Source of the DNA: Bacillus sp. MM2020_1
GTDB lineage: Bacteria > Bacillota > Bacilli > Bacillales > Cytobacillaceae
Length of the DNA: 64,000 nt
Assembly: GCA_011250595.1 (NCBI GenBank)
Contig: JAANMP010000011.1
Coordinates: 1-64,000, forward strand
Direction: 5' to 3'
Shown piece after piece: positions 50,650-59,830 of this stretch (position 1 is the stretch's first letter; each line of letters begins with the position of its first letter). The position numbers were made by a program, and so were the translations under genes. Under the pieces are notes generated by a model. It was given only the letters and a program-made list of their open reading frames with translations. It searched no databases and was not told the DNA's origin.

Positions 50650-52884
50650 ATGAAGAAAAAATGGTTAAAAATATATGGCAACACTGTAAGCGAAAAGAAA
50701 GGCAGATGGGTTGTTATTTTTACATGGTTATTACTTGCTGCCGTTTTAAATATGGCCCTTCCACAAGCAAATACCCAAAAGAATGAGATGGCCGCCAATT
50801 TAGAATCAACTTCTCCATCACAGCAAGCAAAAAAAGTAGCAGACATGGAATTCCCGGCAACTTCTGGCACTCCTGCCTTGTTAACCTGGTATAAATCAAC
50901 TGGAATGACGAATGAAGACCTTTCACTCATTCAAAAATATTCAATGGAATTAGATAAAAATCCCGTAAACTCCCAGGATTCCGTCGTGCCATTTTATCAA
51001 TTCCCTCTTCCCGTTCTTAAGCAACAACTTTCACAGGATGGCACCACGTTAATTTTACCTGTTACTTTCAAAAAGGGAACAGACAAGGGGATTATCGCAG
51101 ACGGATTATCAGCATTTAAAGAAAAAGCCGCGTCAATTTTCCCACAAAATCCAAATAAAGCAAAAATTGTTGATAAGGATAAATTATTATTAAGAATCAC
51201 TGGACCTGCCGGTATAGCAACAGATGCAACTGCCTTATTTAGTCAAGGGGACCTTTCCTTATTGTTTGGCACGGTAGCAATCGTTCTCATCCTATTATTA
51301 TTAATCTATCGCTCTCCTATTTTAGCTTTGATCCCATTGTTAGGCGTAGGAATTGCCTACGGTGTTATTAATCCAATCCTTGGGGGAATCGCAAAGGCTG
51401 GCTGGGTTGAGCTTGACTCACAGGCCCTTTCGATTATGACTGTACTTCTCTTCGGAGCCGGAACAGATTATTGCTTATTCCTAATCTCTCAGTTTAGAAA
51501 TCATTTATTGGAAGAAAAAGATAAGTTAATAGCCATGAAGCTATCTCTCAAAGGCGCATCAGGTGCGATTGCGATGAGTGGTCTAACTGTCGTATTTTCG
51601 TTATTAATGCTATTACTATCCAAATACGGTGCGATTCACCGCTTTGCCATTCCATTTAGTCTTTCTATTCTCATTATGATGTTGGCAAGTCTAACACTAA
51701 TCCCTGCACTTCTAAGTATTATTGGGAGAGCCTCCTTTTATCCGTTTCTGCCACGGACACGGGAAATGCAGGAGGAACGGGCCCAAAAGAAAGGAAAAAC
51801 CTTACCTCCTAAAAAAAATAAACAGGGAATTGGTTTCCGACTAGGGAACCTTATCGTTAAAAAACCAATCCACTTGATGGTAATCACGTTATTATTTTTA
51901 GGTGTTTTTGCTCTTTTTTCAGCCAAAATTGTCTATACCTATGATACTTTGTCTGCTTTTCCAAAAGATATGCCATCTAGAGAGGGATTCAATATCATTT
52001 CAGAACACTTTAATCCTGGTGAACTTGCACCTGTGCAAGTAATCGTTCAAACCGATGGGAAAACAAACACGGTAAAGGATGATTTAGAGAAACTAACTTA
52101 TGTAGAACTTGTGTCAGAGGGAAAACAAGGTGCCAAAAATTTTAATATTATTAGCTATAATGTTGAGATGAATATCAACCCTTATTCCAATAAAGCTATG
52201 GCTCATATACCGGAACTTCGCAAAACAGTTAAGGACAGTTTAACAAGTGCCGGCATTACTAATGCTTCTCAAAAGGTTTGGATTGGAGGCCTAACGGCTG
52301 AACAATACGATACTGAGCAAACAACCAATCAGGATAGCAATATCATCATCCCGATTGTCCTAAGCATCATCGCTGTTTTATTACTCGTATATCTTCGTTC
52401 AATTACAGCAACTGCCTATTTAATTGGAACAGTTTTATTATCATACTTTAGTGCACTTGGACTCGGCTGGGTTCTCCTTCATTATATTTTCGGCGTTGAG
52501 GCAATCCAAGGATTTATTCCGCTTTATGCCTTTGTATTTATTGTTGCATTAGGTGAAGACTATAATATCTTTATGATTTCAAGCATTTGGAAAAAAAGCA
52601 AGGTGCTGCCACTATTTCAAGCCATTAAAGAAGGAGTGGCTGAATCCGGGTCGGTTATTACTTCAGCTGGACTGATTCTTGCCGGAACCTTTGCCATATT
52701 AACCACCTTGCCAATTCAAGTACTTGTTCATTTTGGAACGATTACTGCTATCGGTGTGTTATTAGATACCTTCATCGTCCGCCCATTACTTGTACCATCG
52801 ATTACAGTCTTACTCGGAAAATGGGCCTTCTGGCCATCCAAAAAGCACATTGAGGCTGAAAAACGTATTACTGCAAATGAATAA
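50650..52884 (+). CDS. MMPL/RND-type exporter (YdfJ-like)
   Basis: A 744-residue membrane protein with twelve helices in two halves, each starting with one helix, a large extracellular loop and five helices (LYRSPILALIPLLGVGIAYG; second half FVFIVALGEDYNIFMISSIW). The GAGTDYCLFLISQFR and GEDYNIFMIS motifs carry the Asp-Tyr pairs that take the proton in MmpL proteins. The ATG at 50650 is eight bases after GGAG. It is paired with the TetR repressor. Substrate unknown; lipids or surfactant-like compounds are usual in the family. Confidence 0.88.
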   Translation: MKKKWLKIYGNTVSEKKGRWVVIFTWLLLAAVLNMALPQANTQKNEMAANLESTSPSQQAKKVADMEFPATSGTPALLTWYKSTGMTNEDLSLIQKYSMELDKNPVNSQDSVVPFYQFPLPVLKQQLSQDGTTLILPVTFKKGTDKGIIADGLSAFKEKAASIFPQNPNKAKIVDKDKLLLRITGPAGIATDATALFSQGDLSLLFGTVAIVLILLLLIYRSPILALIPLLGVGIAYGVINPILGGIAKAGWVELDSQALSIMTVLLFGAGTDYCLFLISQFRNHLLEEKDKLIAMKLSLKGASGAIAMSGLTVVFSLLMLLLSKYGAIHRFAIPFSLSILIMMLASLTLIPALLSIIGRASFYPFLPRTREMQEERAQKKGKTLPPKKNKQGIGFRLGNLIVKKPIHLMVITLLFLGVFALFSAKIVYTYDTLSAFPKDMPSREGFNIISEHFNPGELAPVQVIVQTDGKTNTVKDDLEKLTYVELVSEGKQGAKNFNIISYNVEMNINPYSNKAMAHIPELRKTVKDSLTSAGITNASQKVWIGGLTAEQYDTEQTTNQDSNIIIPIVLSIIAVLLLVYLRSITATAYLIGTVLLSYFSALGLGWVLLHYIFGVEAIQGFIPLYAFVFIVALGEDYNIFMISSIWKKSKVLPLFQAIKEGVAESGSVITSAGLILAGTFAILTTLPIQVLVHFGTITAIGVLLDTFIVRPLLVPSITVLLGKWAFWPSKKHIEAEKRITANE

Positions 52885-52892
52885 TACCAACG

Positions 52893-52923
52893 AAAAAGCA
52901 GTGGGCTCCCCCACTGCTTTTTC
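52893..52923. terminator. Bidirectional terminator, MMPL gene and permease
   Basis: GAAAAAGCAGTGGG and CCCACTGCTTTTTC stem, 4-base loop, between convergent genes. Confidence 0.9.
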
Positions 52924-52936
52924 TTCTGCATATTTT

Positions 52937-54337
52937 TTAACTAACACGTTCTTCCGCGTTATTTTGGACTGTATCTCGTTTATGGAATCCTTTTGCATAG
53001 TAAACAGCAACCAAGAAGACCAGAAATAACGGTCCAATGACTAAGGCAATCCTTGTATCCGGATTATAAGCCATTAGGCCAATGACGAAAGCTAAGAAGG
53101 CTAATGAAAAATAAGAAGTTAAAGGAAAAAGCGGCATCTTATATTTCAGCACTTTTACCTCGGTCGATTTTAATGATTTACGATAGCGAATTTGCGATAA
53201 GAGAATGATTCCCCACGTCCAGATTGCTCCAAAGGTTGCAATGCTCGTGACCCATGTAAAAACTTTTGCAGGAACAATATAATTTAAGACAACACCTATT
53301 AATAACGCGCCAGCAGAAGCTATAACAGCAACCCCTGGAACACCACTTTTTGTTACTTTTGCAAAATTCTGTGGTGCCTCACCGTGTTGAGCAAGGTTAA
53401 ATAACATCCGTGCCGTACTAAAAATCCCACTGTTACAGGATGAAAGTGCTGCTGTTAGCACGACGAAGTTAATAATACCTGCTGCTCCCGGTATTCCAAT
53501 TTGTTCAAAAGTAAGTACAAATGGGCTTCCTTTTGTACCAATTTCCTGCCATGGATAGATGGACATAATGACGAATAAAGCCCCCACGTAAAAAATAAGA
53601 ATACGCCAGAAAACAGAATCTATTGCTCTTGCGAGTGACTTTTCAGGATTTTTAACCTCTCCTGCTGTAACCCCAATCATTTCAATTCCCAGGTATGCAA
53701 ACATGACCATTTGTAAAGATAATAAAACGCCTTTAATTCCGTTAGGGAATAGCCCGCCATGTTCCCATAAATTCTTAATTCCTGTAGCGATACCACCGTT
53801 CCCAAAGCCAAAGAAAATCATGCCAATACCGATAGCAATCATCGCAATAATTGTAACAATTTTAATTAGCGCAAACCAAAACTCTAATTCACCATACGCT
53901 TTTACAGCAAGGAAATTGACTGTTGCCATGATCACTAGTGCTGATAGTGCCCAGATCCAACGCGGAACATCCGGATACCAATACTCCATGTAAATTCCTA
54001 CAGCTGTAATCTCAGCCATACAGGTTACAACCCATAAAAACCAATAATTCCAGCCTGTTATGTACCCAGCAAGTGGTCCTAAATAATCACGTGCGTATTT
54101 ACTAAACGAACCTGCTACTGGTTTTTGAATCGCCATTTCTCCGAGCGCACGCATAATAAAAAACATAATTAGTCCGGCAACTGCATATCCAATCAAAATA
54201 CCTGGTCCTGCCATTTTAATGGCTGTTGCAGAACCAAGAAATAGTCCCACCCCGATGGCTGCCCCTAAAGACATCAAGGTGATATGCCTTTCTTCTAAAC
54301 CGCGATGCAACTCTTTCCCATGAGTGTTTTTACTCAT
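52937..54337 (-). CDS. APC amino acid permease, probable alanine permease (AlaP-like)
   Basis: A 466-residue APC-family permease with twelve helices: LMSLGAAIGVGLFLGSATAI (helix 1), GEMAIQKPVAGSFSKYARDY, and FAYLGIEMIGVTAGEVKNPE. Length and motifs are those of the AAT subgroup including AlaP (YtnA). Its neighbours are AdeR, alanine dehydrogenase and alanine racemase, so alanine is the likely substrate, by context. AAAGGGGG precedes the ATG. A perfect cre site lies in the divergent intergenic region. Confidence 0.82.
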   Translation of the reverse strand: MSKNTHGKELHRGLEERHITLMSLGAAIGVGLFLGSATAIKMAGPGILIGYAVAGLIMFFIMRALGEMAIQKPVAGSFSKYARDYLGPLAGYITGWNYWFLWVVTCMAEITAVGIYMEYWYPDVPRWIWALSALVIMATVNFLAVKAYGELEFWFALIKIVTIIAMIAIGIGMIFFGFGNGGIATGIKNLWEHGGLFPNGIKGVLLSLQMVMFAYLGIEMIGVTAGEVKNPEKSLARAIDSVFWRILIFYVGALFVIMSIYPWQEIGTKGSPFVLTFEQIGIPGAAGIINFVVLTAALSSCNSGIFSTARMLFNLAQHGEAPQNFAKVTKSGVPGVAVIASAGALLIGVVLNYIVPAKVFTWVTSIATFGAIWTWGIILLSQIRYRKSLKSTEVKVLKYKMPLFPLTSYFSLAFLAFVIGLMAYNPDTRIALVIGPLFLVFLVAVYYAKGFHKRDTVQNNAEERVS

Positions 54338-54668
54338 ATAAATCCCCCTTTATGAATAAACTTCAACATCTCTCTCATCCCAATGAAATAATTTCGTCAC
54401 TCTATTAATATAGCAATATTAGTCTTCACTTTTAAGCTTTTTTATACTAATTCCTCCTATCTACCCAATGATAACGCTTTCAAATGATTAGTTATTAAAA
54501 TATTTACCCTTTTGGGACTAATCGAAATCATTTTAACATTATTATATATGAATTATTTTGTTAAAATACATGAAATTATTTTATATTTTTTGTAAAATTA
54601 AACAAAGACAATTTTGACAGTAACAACAATATCAAAGAGCTTTATATATTAATCTGGGGGTAATCATT
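54338..54668. promoter_or_regulatory. Divergent regulatory region between the alanine permease and adeR
   Basis: A 331-base AT-rich gap without a gene. It contains the cre site at 54469..54482 and very AT-rich DNA between 54530 and 54610 where promoters and AdeR sites may lie. I cannot place a convincing sigma-A promoter in it with confidence. Confidence 0.45.
54469..54482. promoter_or_regulatory. Perfect cre (CcpA) site
   Basis: TGATAACGCTTTCA matches TGWNANCGNTNWCA at all defined positions. It lies 132 bases upstream of the permease start and 187 upstream of adeR; carbon catabolite control of alanine use is the inference. Confidence 0.65.
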
Positions 54669-55907
54669 TTGAATACTAGACTACATGATCCATTTAAGAC
54701 AGCTTTTGATAGTTTAGATGAATTTGCCGACCTTATTAGTCAGGTACTAATGTGCCCAATTACCATTGAGGATGCCAACCACCGTCTGCTTGCCTATAGT
54801 ACACATGATGAACGTACCGATCCTGCACGAATTTCTACCATCATTGGCCGCCGGGTACCGGAAAAAGTCATTAATCAGTTATGGAAAGAAGGAACGATTC
54901 CTGCTTTACTTAAGACCCAAGACCCAATACGTGTTAAAAACATGAATGATATCGGTCTTAATCATAGAGTTGCTATCTCAATTTGGAAACAAGATGAAGT
55001 GATTGGATTTATTTGGGCTATCGAAATTGATAAATTATTAACTGAAGAAGAGTTCATCCTGTTAAAGAAAGCAGCCGATGCGGCTAAAAATAAACTATTG
55101 CAGCTGCAGACGCGGAAAAATAAAAAAGAAGAACGTTCACAAGAATTTTTTTGGAAACTATTAACAGGCCATTTAAAAACAACAGAAGAGATTGTTGACC
55201 ACTTCCATTCTTTGCAGATAACACCGCCAACTTCATTTGCGGTTCTTGTTTTTCAGTTTCAAGAAAACATTTCGAATAAAGTAGAGCAATCCATCTCTTA
55301 TCTTTTAAAAACAAATCAAAGGATAAAAATTACTCTCTACACAATTGACTGTAATCAGTTGATTCTATTAGTATCAGCAACAAATTTTGAGAGTCCTTTC
55401 AATGATCTTGATCAGTTTGCAAAATACTTTGTCTTGCAAATGAGTGAAAGGTATGGAATTAAGGGAATTAAACCTGGTTATAGCAGTATTTTTGAGGACC
55501 ATCAAAAAACAAACAAAGCCTATAAGGAATCCATATCAGTTTTATCGATTAAGGAAAAATTCCCTTTGGACACAAAGGACATTTTTAATTATCAAAAACT
55601 AGGAATCTATCAAATTTTAGATATGATTTTAGAAAAAAGACAAACCGAAGCCTATGAAAATTATTCCTTGAAACGACTGCATGAATATGACGAAAAACAC
55701 AACAGCAATTTAATTGAAACATTGGAGGTTTTTTTAAATAAAGATAACAACATTAATGACGCCGCTAAAGAATTAAATGTTCATGCGAACACATTAAATT
55801 ATCGTCTTAAACGAATCACCGAAATTGGTGAGGTGAATTTCAAGGATCCCAATCAAAAAATGGTTCTCTACCTAGATTTAAAACTTGAAAAATATCAGCG
55901 GATTTGA
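54669..55907 (+). CDS. adeR: PucR-family activator AdeR
   Basis: A 412-residue PucR-type regulator: N-terminal sensing/GAF-like region (MCPITIEDANHRLLAYSTHD), middle GGDEF-like fold and C-terminal helix-turn-helix (NINDAAKELNVHANTLNYRL). In B. subtilis AdeR activates alanine dehydrogenase, and here ald is 129 bases downstream. Start is TTG at 54669, nine bases after CTGGGGG. Alanine is the likely inducer by analogy. Confidence 0.88.
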   Translation: MNTRLHDPFKTAFDSLDEFADLISQVLMCPITIEDANHRLLAYSTHDERTDPARISTIIGRRVPEKVINQLWKEGTIPALLKTQDPIRVKNMNDIGLNHRVAISIWKQDEVIGFIWAIEIDKLLTEEEFILLKKAADAAKNKLLQLQTRKNKKEERSQEFFWKLLTGHLKTTEEIVDHFHSLQITPPTSFAVLVFQFQENISNKVEQSISYLLKTNQRIKITLYTIDCNQLILLVSATNFESPFNDLDQFAKYFVLQMSERYGIKGIKPGYSSIFEDHQKTNKAYKESISVLSIKEKFPLDTKDIFNYQKLGIYQILDMILEKRQTEAYENYSLKRLHEYDEKHNSNLIETLEVFLNKDNNINDAAKELNVHANTLNYRLKRITEIGEVNFKDPNQKMVLYLDLKLEKYQRI

Positions 55908-56036
55908 ACTTTTTGTGAAAATCCCCAAAAAGAATGAAAATCTTTCTCTTTTCTAAACAAAGAAATTCTTTGGCAAACATTCTATACTTTAGCCATAGCA
56001 AAACACTTTAATGTAACTAGGGGAGGAAAAAAGATT

Positions 56037-57170
56037 ATGTTTATAGGTGTACCTAAAGAAATTAAAAATAATGAAAACCGTGTAGCACTAACTCCGGCAG
56101 GTGTTGTTTCATTCCTAACGTCTGGTCACTCTGTGTTAGTGGAAAAGGACGCTGGAATTGGAAGCGGTTTCACTAACGGCGATTATGCTAAAGCTGGTGC
56201 TGAGATTATCGACAGCGCTGAACAGGTATGGACACGAGCAGATATGATTATGAAGGTGAAAGAGCCTCTTTCAAGTGAATATAAATACTTCCGTCAAGGG
56301 TTAATTTTATTTACTTACTTACACTTAGCTGCAGAGCCAGAGTTAGCAGAAGCTCTTAAAGATAAAGGTGTTATCGCAGTTGCTTATGAAACAGTAGCTG
56401 TAAACAGAACTCTTCCATTGCTTACTCCAATGAGTGAAGTTGCCGGTCGTATGGCTGCCCAAATTGGAGCGCAGTTCTTACAAAAAAATAATGGTGGTCT
56501 TGGAATTCTCCTTGCCGGTGTTCCAGGAGTTAACCGCGGAAAAGTTACCATTGTCGGTGGTGGAATTGTTGGTACCAATGCAGCTAAAATGGCGATTGGT
56601 TTAGGTGCAGACGTGACAATTATTGACCTAAGCGCAGACCGACTCCGCCAGTTAGACGATATTTTTGGAAATCAAATTAAAACATTAATGTCCAATCCTT
56701 TCAATATTGCTGAAGCAGTGGCAGAAGCCGATCTTCTCATTGGTGCCGTTCTAATCCCAGGCGCAAAGGCTCCAAAGCTAATTTCAGAAGAAATGGTGAA
56801 ATCAATGAAACCTGGATCAGTGATTGTCGATGTTGCGATTGACCAAGGTGGAATTGTGGAAACAATCGACCATGTAACAACACATGACAATCCAACATTT
56901 ATCAAACATGGTGTTGTACACTATTCTGTTGCAAATATGCCTGGCGCTGTTCCAAGAACTTCAACTATGGCACTAACAAATGTTACCGTTCCATATGCAT
57001 TGCAAATTGCAAATAAAGGGGTTTACAAAGCCATTTCTGAAAATGCTGCATTATATCTTGGCGTTAACGTGGCCAACGGAGAAATCACTTATGAAGCAGT
57101 AGCAAAAGATCTTGGATATAACTATGTAACAGTAGAAAAGGCATTAGAAAAAGAACTTGCAACTTTATAG
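56037..57170 (+). CDS. ald: Alanine dehydrogenase
   Basis: A 377-residue NAD-dependent enzyme that turns L-alanine into pyruvate and ammonia. N-terminal [20 protein letters not shown], substrate Lys region MIMKVKEPL, active His region LFTYLHLA, and the NAD-binding [20 protein letters not shown] are typical. Length equals family norm. GGGGAGG precedes the ATG. In Bacillus it supports growth and sporulation on alanine. Confidence 0.97.
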   Translation: MFIGVPKEIKNNENRVALTPAGVVSFLTSGHSVLVEKDAGIGSGFTNGDYAKAGAEIIDSAEQVWTRADMIMKVKEPLSSEYKYFRQGLILFTYLHLAAEPELAEALKDKGVIAVAYETVAVNRTLPLLTPMSEVAGRMAAQIGAQFLQKNNGGLGILLAGVPGVNRGKVTIVGGGIVGTNAAKMAIGLGADVTIIDLSADRLRQLDDIFGNQIKTLMSNPFNIAEAVAEADLLIGAVLIPGAKAPKLISEEMVKSMKPGSVIVDVAIDQGGIVETIDHVTTHDNPTFIKHGVVHYSVANMPGAVPRTSTMALTNVTVPYALQIANKGVYKAISENAALYLGVNVANGEITYEAVAKDLGYNYVTVEKALEKELATL

Positions 57171-57177
57171 TTGCTCT

Positions 57178-57209
57178 CTTCCCCTCAAGAACGCTTGAGG
57201 GGATTTTTG
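57178..57209 (+). terminator. Terminator between ald and alr
   Basis: CCCCTCAAG / CTTGAGGGG type stem and TTTTTG. It separates ald from alr, so alr may have partial read-through or its own promoter. Confidence 0.85.
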
Positions 57210-57228
57210 ATTATGGGGGATGGTTTAC

Positions 57229-58413
57229 TTGAATCGATTAAGTTACCGCGATACATGGGCAGAAATTTCACTAGATCATATTAAAAATAATTACCTTCAG
57301 TTTAGGCAGTTTGTCCAGCCTCAAGCAAAAATCATGGCAGTGGTTAAAGCGGATGGATACGGGCACGGGGCATATGAAATTGCAAAAACAGCGATGGAGG
57401 CCGGGGCAAATTACTTAGCGGTGGCCCTTTTAGATGAGGCTATTGAACTTAGACTGTCAGGGATAACCCACCCTATTCTTGTACTCGGGTATACTCCGAC
57501 ACGCTCGGTCAGGGCCGCAATTATAGAGGATATCTCATTAACCGTCTTTGATCATGAAGTATTAGATGAAGTCATTTGTCAATCGGATCGTTTACGCAAA
57601 AAGGCTATTATTCATTTAAAAATTGATACTGGTATGTCCAGGATAGGTGTTTCTACCCCTAATGATGCATTGATTCTTGCGAAAAAAGCATCTAACGCAG
57701 CACATGTATATCTTGAGGGGATTTTCACTCATTTTGCCAATGCTGATAATGAAAATAGTGCACCCACCTATTCACAGTTTAAAAAATTTCAAACAATTGT
57801 GGAGTATTTGGAGAGCCATTACATTAATATTCCGATTAAACATTGCTGCAACAGTGCGGCAACAATGAAATTTCCGGATATGCATCTTGACATGGTTCGC
57901 ATTGGGGTTGCCTTGTATGGTTTATATCCTGATGTTTCGTTAAAAAACCACTCCATTAAGCTCGAGCAAGCGATGAGCTTCAAAACAAAAATCGCAGCGA
58001 TAAAAAAAGTGGCGGCTTCACAGGCAATCAGCTACGGATGGACTTGGAAGCCAGAAAGAGAAAGTCTAATCGCCACCCTTCCGCTTGGGTATGCTGACGG
58101 ACTTTCCCGCCTCCTATCAAACCGCGGGAAGGTTTTAATCCATGGGCATAAATCGGCTATTGCTGGAAGGGTTTGCATGGATCAAACAATGATCGACATA
58201 ACCGATATTAGCAATTGTTCTGTTGGTGATGTAGTCACCATATTTGGAGAAAGCTGCTCTTCATTTCAGAAAGTGGACGAAATTGCCCATTTAATGGGCA
58301 CCATCAATTATGAGGTTGTTTGTTTAATTGGGAAAAGAGTTCCCCGAGTGTATGACAACTACAGTGAACTAATCAAACTTCCTGGAAATATGCAAAGTAA
58401 TTTGTTTACATAA
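57229..58413 (+). CDS. alr: Alanine racemase
   Basis: A 394-residue PLP enzyme interconverting L- and D-alanine. PLP Lys in MAVVKADGYGHGAYEIAKTA, catalytic Tyr in SQAISYGWTW/ALYGLYPDV region, and GRVCMDQTMIDITD are all present. The TTG at 57229 is chosen because GGGGGA is eight bases upstream; an ATG at 57220 would overlap that site. With the permease and Ald it allows D-alanine use as well, and in spores Alr limits L-alanine germination. Length fits both Alr copies of B. subtilis. Confidence 0.93.
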   Translation: MNRLSYRDTWAEISLDHIKNNYLQFRQFVQPQAKIMAVVKADGYGHGAYEIAKTAMEAGANYLAVALLDEAIELRLSGITHPILVLGYTPTRSVRAAIIEDISLTVFDHEVLDEVICQSDRLRKKAIIHLKIDTGMSRIGVSTPNDALILAKKASNAAHVYLEGIFTHFANADNENSAPTYSQFKKFQTIVEYLESHYINIPIKHCCNSAATMKFPDMHLDMVRIGVALYGLYPDVSLKNHSIKLEQAMSFKTKIAAIKKVAASQAISYGWTWKPERESLIATLPLGYADGLSRLLSNRGKVLIHGHKSAIAGRVCMDQTMIDITDISNCSVGDVVTIFGESCSSFQKVDEIAHLMGTINYEVVCLIGKRVPRVYDNYSELIKLPGNMQSNLFT

Positions 58414-58419
58414 AAACAT

Positions 58420-58443
58420 AGGCAGCTATCTAGGTAGCTGCCT
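58420..58443. terminator. Bidirectional terminator, alr and ugd
   Basis: AGGCAGCT / AGCTGCCT stem with an 8-base loop between convergent genes. Confidence 0.75.
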
Positions 58444-58445
58444 TT

Positions 58446-59780
58446 CTATCGACGCACTGTAATTGTTTCTCCAACTACATTAGGTCTGCCAATTGAATAA
58501 TATTCAACCGGATATTTTTTTATAGCTTCTAATGGAAAGCAATTTCTCCCGTCAAAGATAACCGGTTCTTTCATTAACTCATGGAAGAGATTTAATGGAA
58601 CATTTTTAATTTCATCCCACTCAGTTACAATAAACGTAAGGTCAGCATTCATTAGAGCTTGTTCGACCGTTTCTGCATATGAAATTAGCTCTCCAAATAC
58701 CTTTTTTGCATTTGGAATTGATACAGGGTCATAGGCAATTACTGTCGCCCCTTCATGAACTAGATGCCTTGCTAACTTAATCGAAACGGCTTCCCTGATA
58801 TCGTCTGTATTAGGTTTAAATGAAAGGCCCAGTAATGCAACTTTTTTTCCATGTAAACTTTGAAATCGGTTTAGGGCCTTTTCCACTAGTTTAAGTTCCT
58901 GTCTTTTATTAACTTCAATAACCTCCTCAATGAGGTTAAAGGCTTCTCCCGCATCATTACCCATTTGAACGAGTGCGTGGGTATCTTTCGGCAGGCATGA
59001 GCCGCCAAAACCTACTCCAGCCTTAAGAAATGATGAACCGATCCTTGAATCCATCCCCATTCCAAATGATACGTCTTCAATATTTCCGCCCATCTCTTCA
59101 CAAATACTTGCAAGTACATTCACGTAACTAATTTTTAAAGCTAAGAATGAATTTGATGCTACTTTTATTAACTCAGCACTATTCATATCCGTTTTAAAAA
59201 CGGGAATACCAAACGGCTGATATAATTCTTCCAACAAATTGAGAGCTTCCTTACTATCAGATCCAATAATTATCCGATCCCCGTGAAAAGTATCATAAAT
59301 TGCCGATCCTTGGCTGATAAATTCAGGATTGGAAACGATTTGAAATTTAAGACTTGTTTTTATTTCGGATTGAATCCAATTTTTAATTTTTCCATTTGTT
59401 CCCACTGGCACGGTGCTTTTCGTAACGATTATGACGTTATTCCGCTTTATTGACCTGCCAATTTCTTTTGAAATCTGTTCAATATACTGTAAATCAAGAG
59501 TGCCCTTTTCATTTTGGGGCGTTCCTACTGTAATCATGATAACTTCAGCATCTTCAAAACCGACAGAGGGGCTAGTTGTAAACCGTAATCGCCCCTCCTC
59601 CATATTTTTCAACATTAGTTCATTTAATCCCGGCTCATAAATTGGAGGATACCCATTGTTTAAGGTACTTACTTTATGATGGTCCCGGTCTACGCAAATC
59701 ACATCATGGCCGATGTCTGCTAAACAAACCCCTGTAACTAGTCCAACGTATCCTGTTCCGGCAATGGCTATTTTTTTCAA
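58446..59780 (-). CDS. ugd: UDP-glucose 6-dehydrogenase
   Basis: A 444-residue NAD-dependent enzyme oxidising UDP-glucose to UDP-glucuronate. NAD motif IAGTGYVGLVTGVCLAD at the N-terminus, catalytic Cys in FGGSCLPKDTHAL, and KVALLGLSFKPNTDDIREAV. The TTG at 59780 is preferred (AAAGGA nine bases upstream) giving LKKIAIAGTG as the start, rather than a longer frame from 59813. Belongs to TuaD/Ugd/YtcA group; UDP-glucuronate may go to teichuronic acid, capsule or glycolipid. The GT-C gene lies just upstream on the same strand. Confidence 0.93.
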   Translation of the reverse strand: MKKIAIAGTGYVGLVTGVCLADIGHDVICVDRDHHKVSTLNNGYPPIYEPGLNELMLKNMEEGRLRFTTSPSVGFEDAEVIMITVGTPQNEKGTLDLQYIEQISKEIGRSIKRNNVIIVTKSTVPVGTNGKIKNWIQSEIKTSLKFQIVSNPEFISQGSAIYDTFHGDRIIIGSDSKEALNLLEELYQPFGIPVFKTDMNSAELIKVASNSFLALKISYVNVLASICEEMGGNIEDVSFGMGMDSRIGSSFLKAGVGFGGSCLPKDTHALVQMGNDAGEAFNLIEEVIEVNKRQELKLVEKALNRFQSLHGKKVALLGLSFKPNTDDIREAVSIKLARHLVHEGATVIAYDPVSIPNAKKVFGELISYAETVEQALMNADLTFIVTEWDEIKNVPLNLFHELMKEPVIFDGRNCFPLEAIKKYPVEYYSIGRPNVVGETITVRR

Positions 59781-59830
59781 TGAAAATTTTCCTTTCCACA
59801 TTGAGTATTTCATATTTATTACTACTCAGT

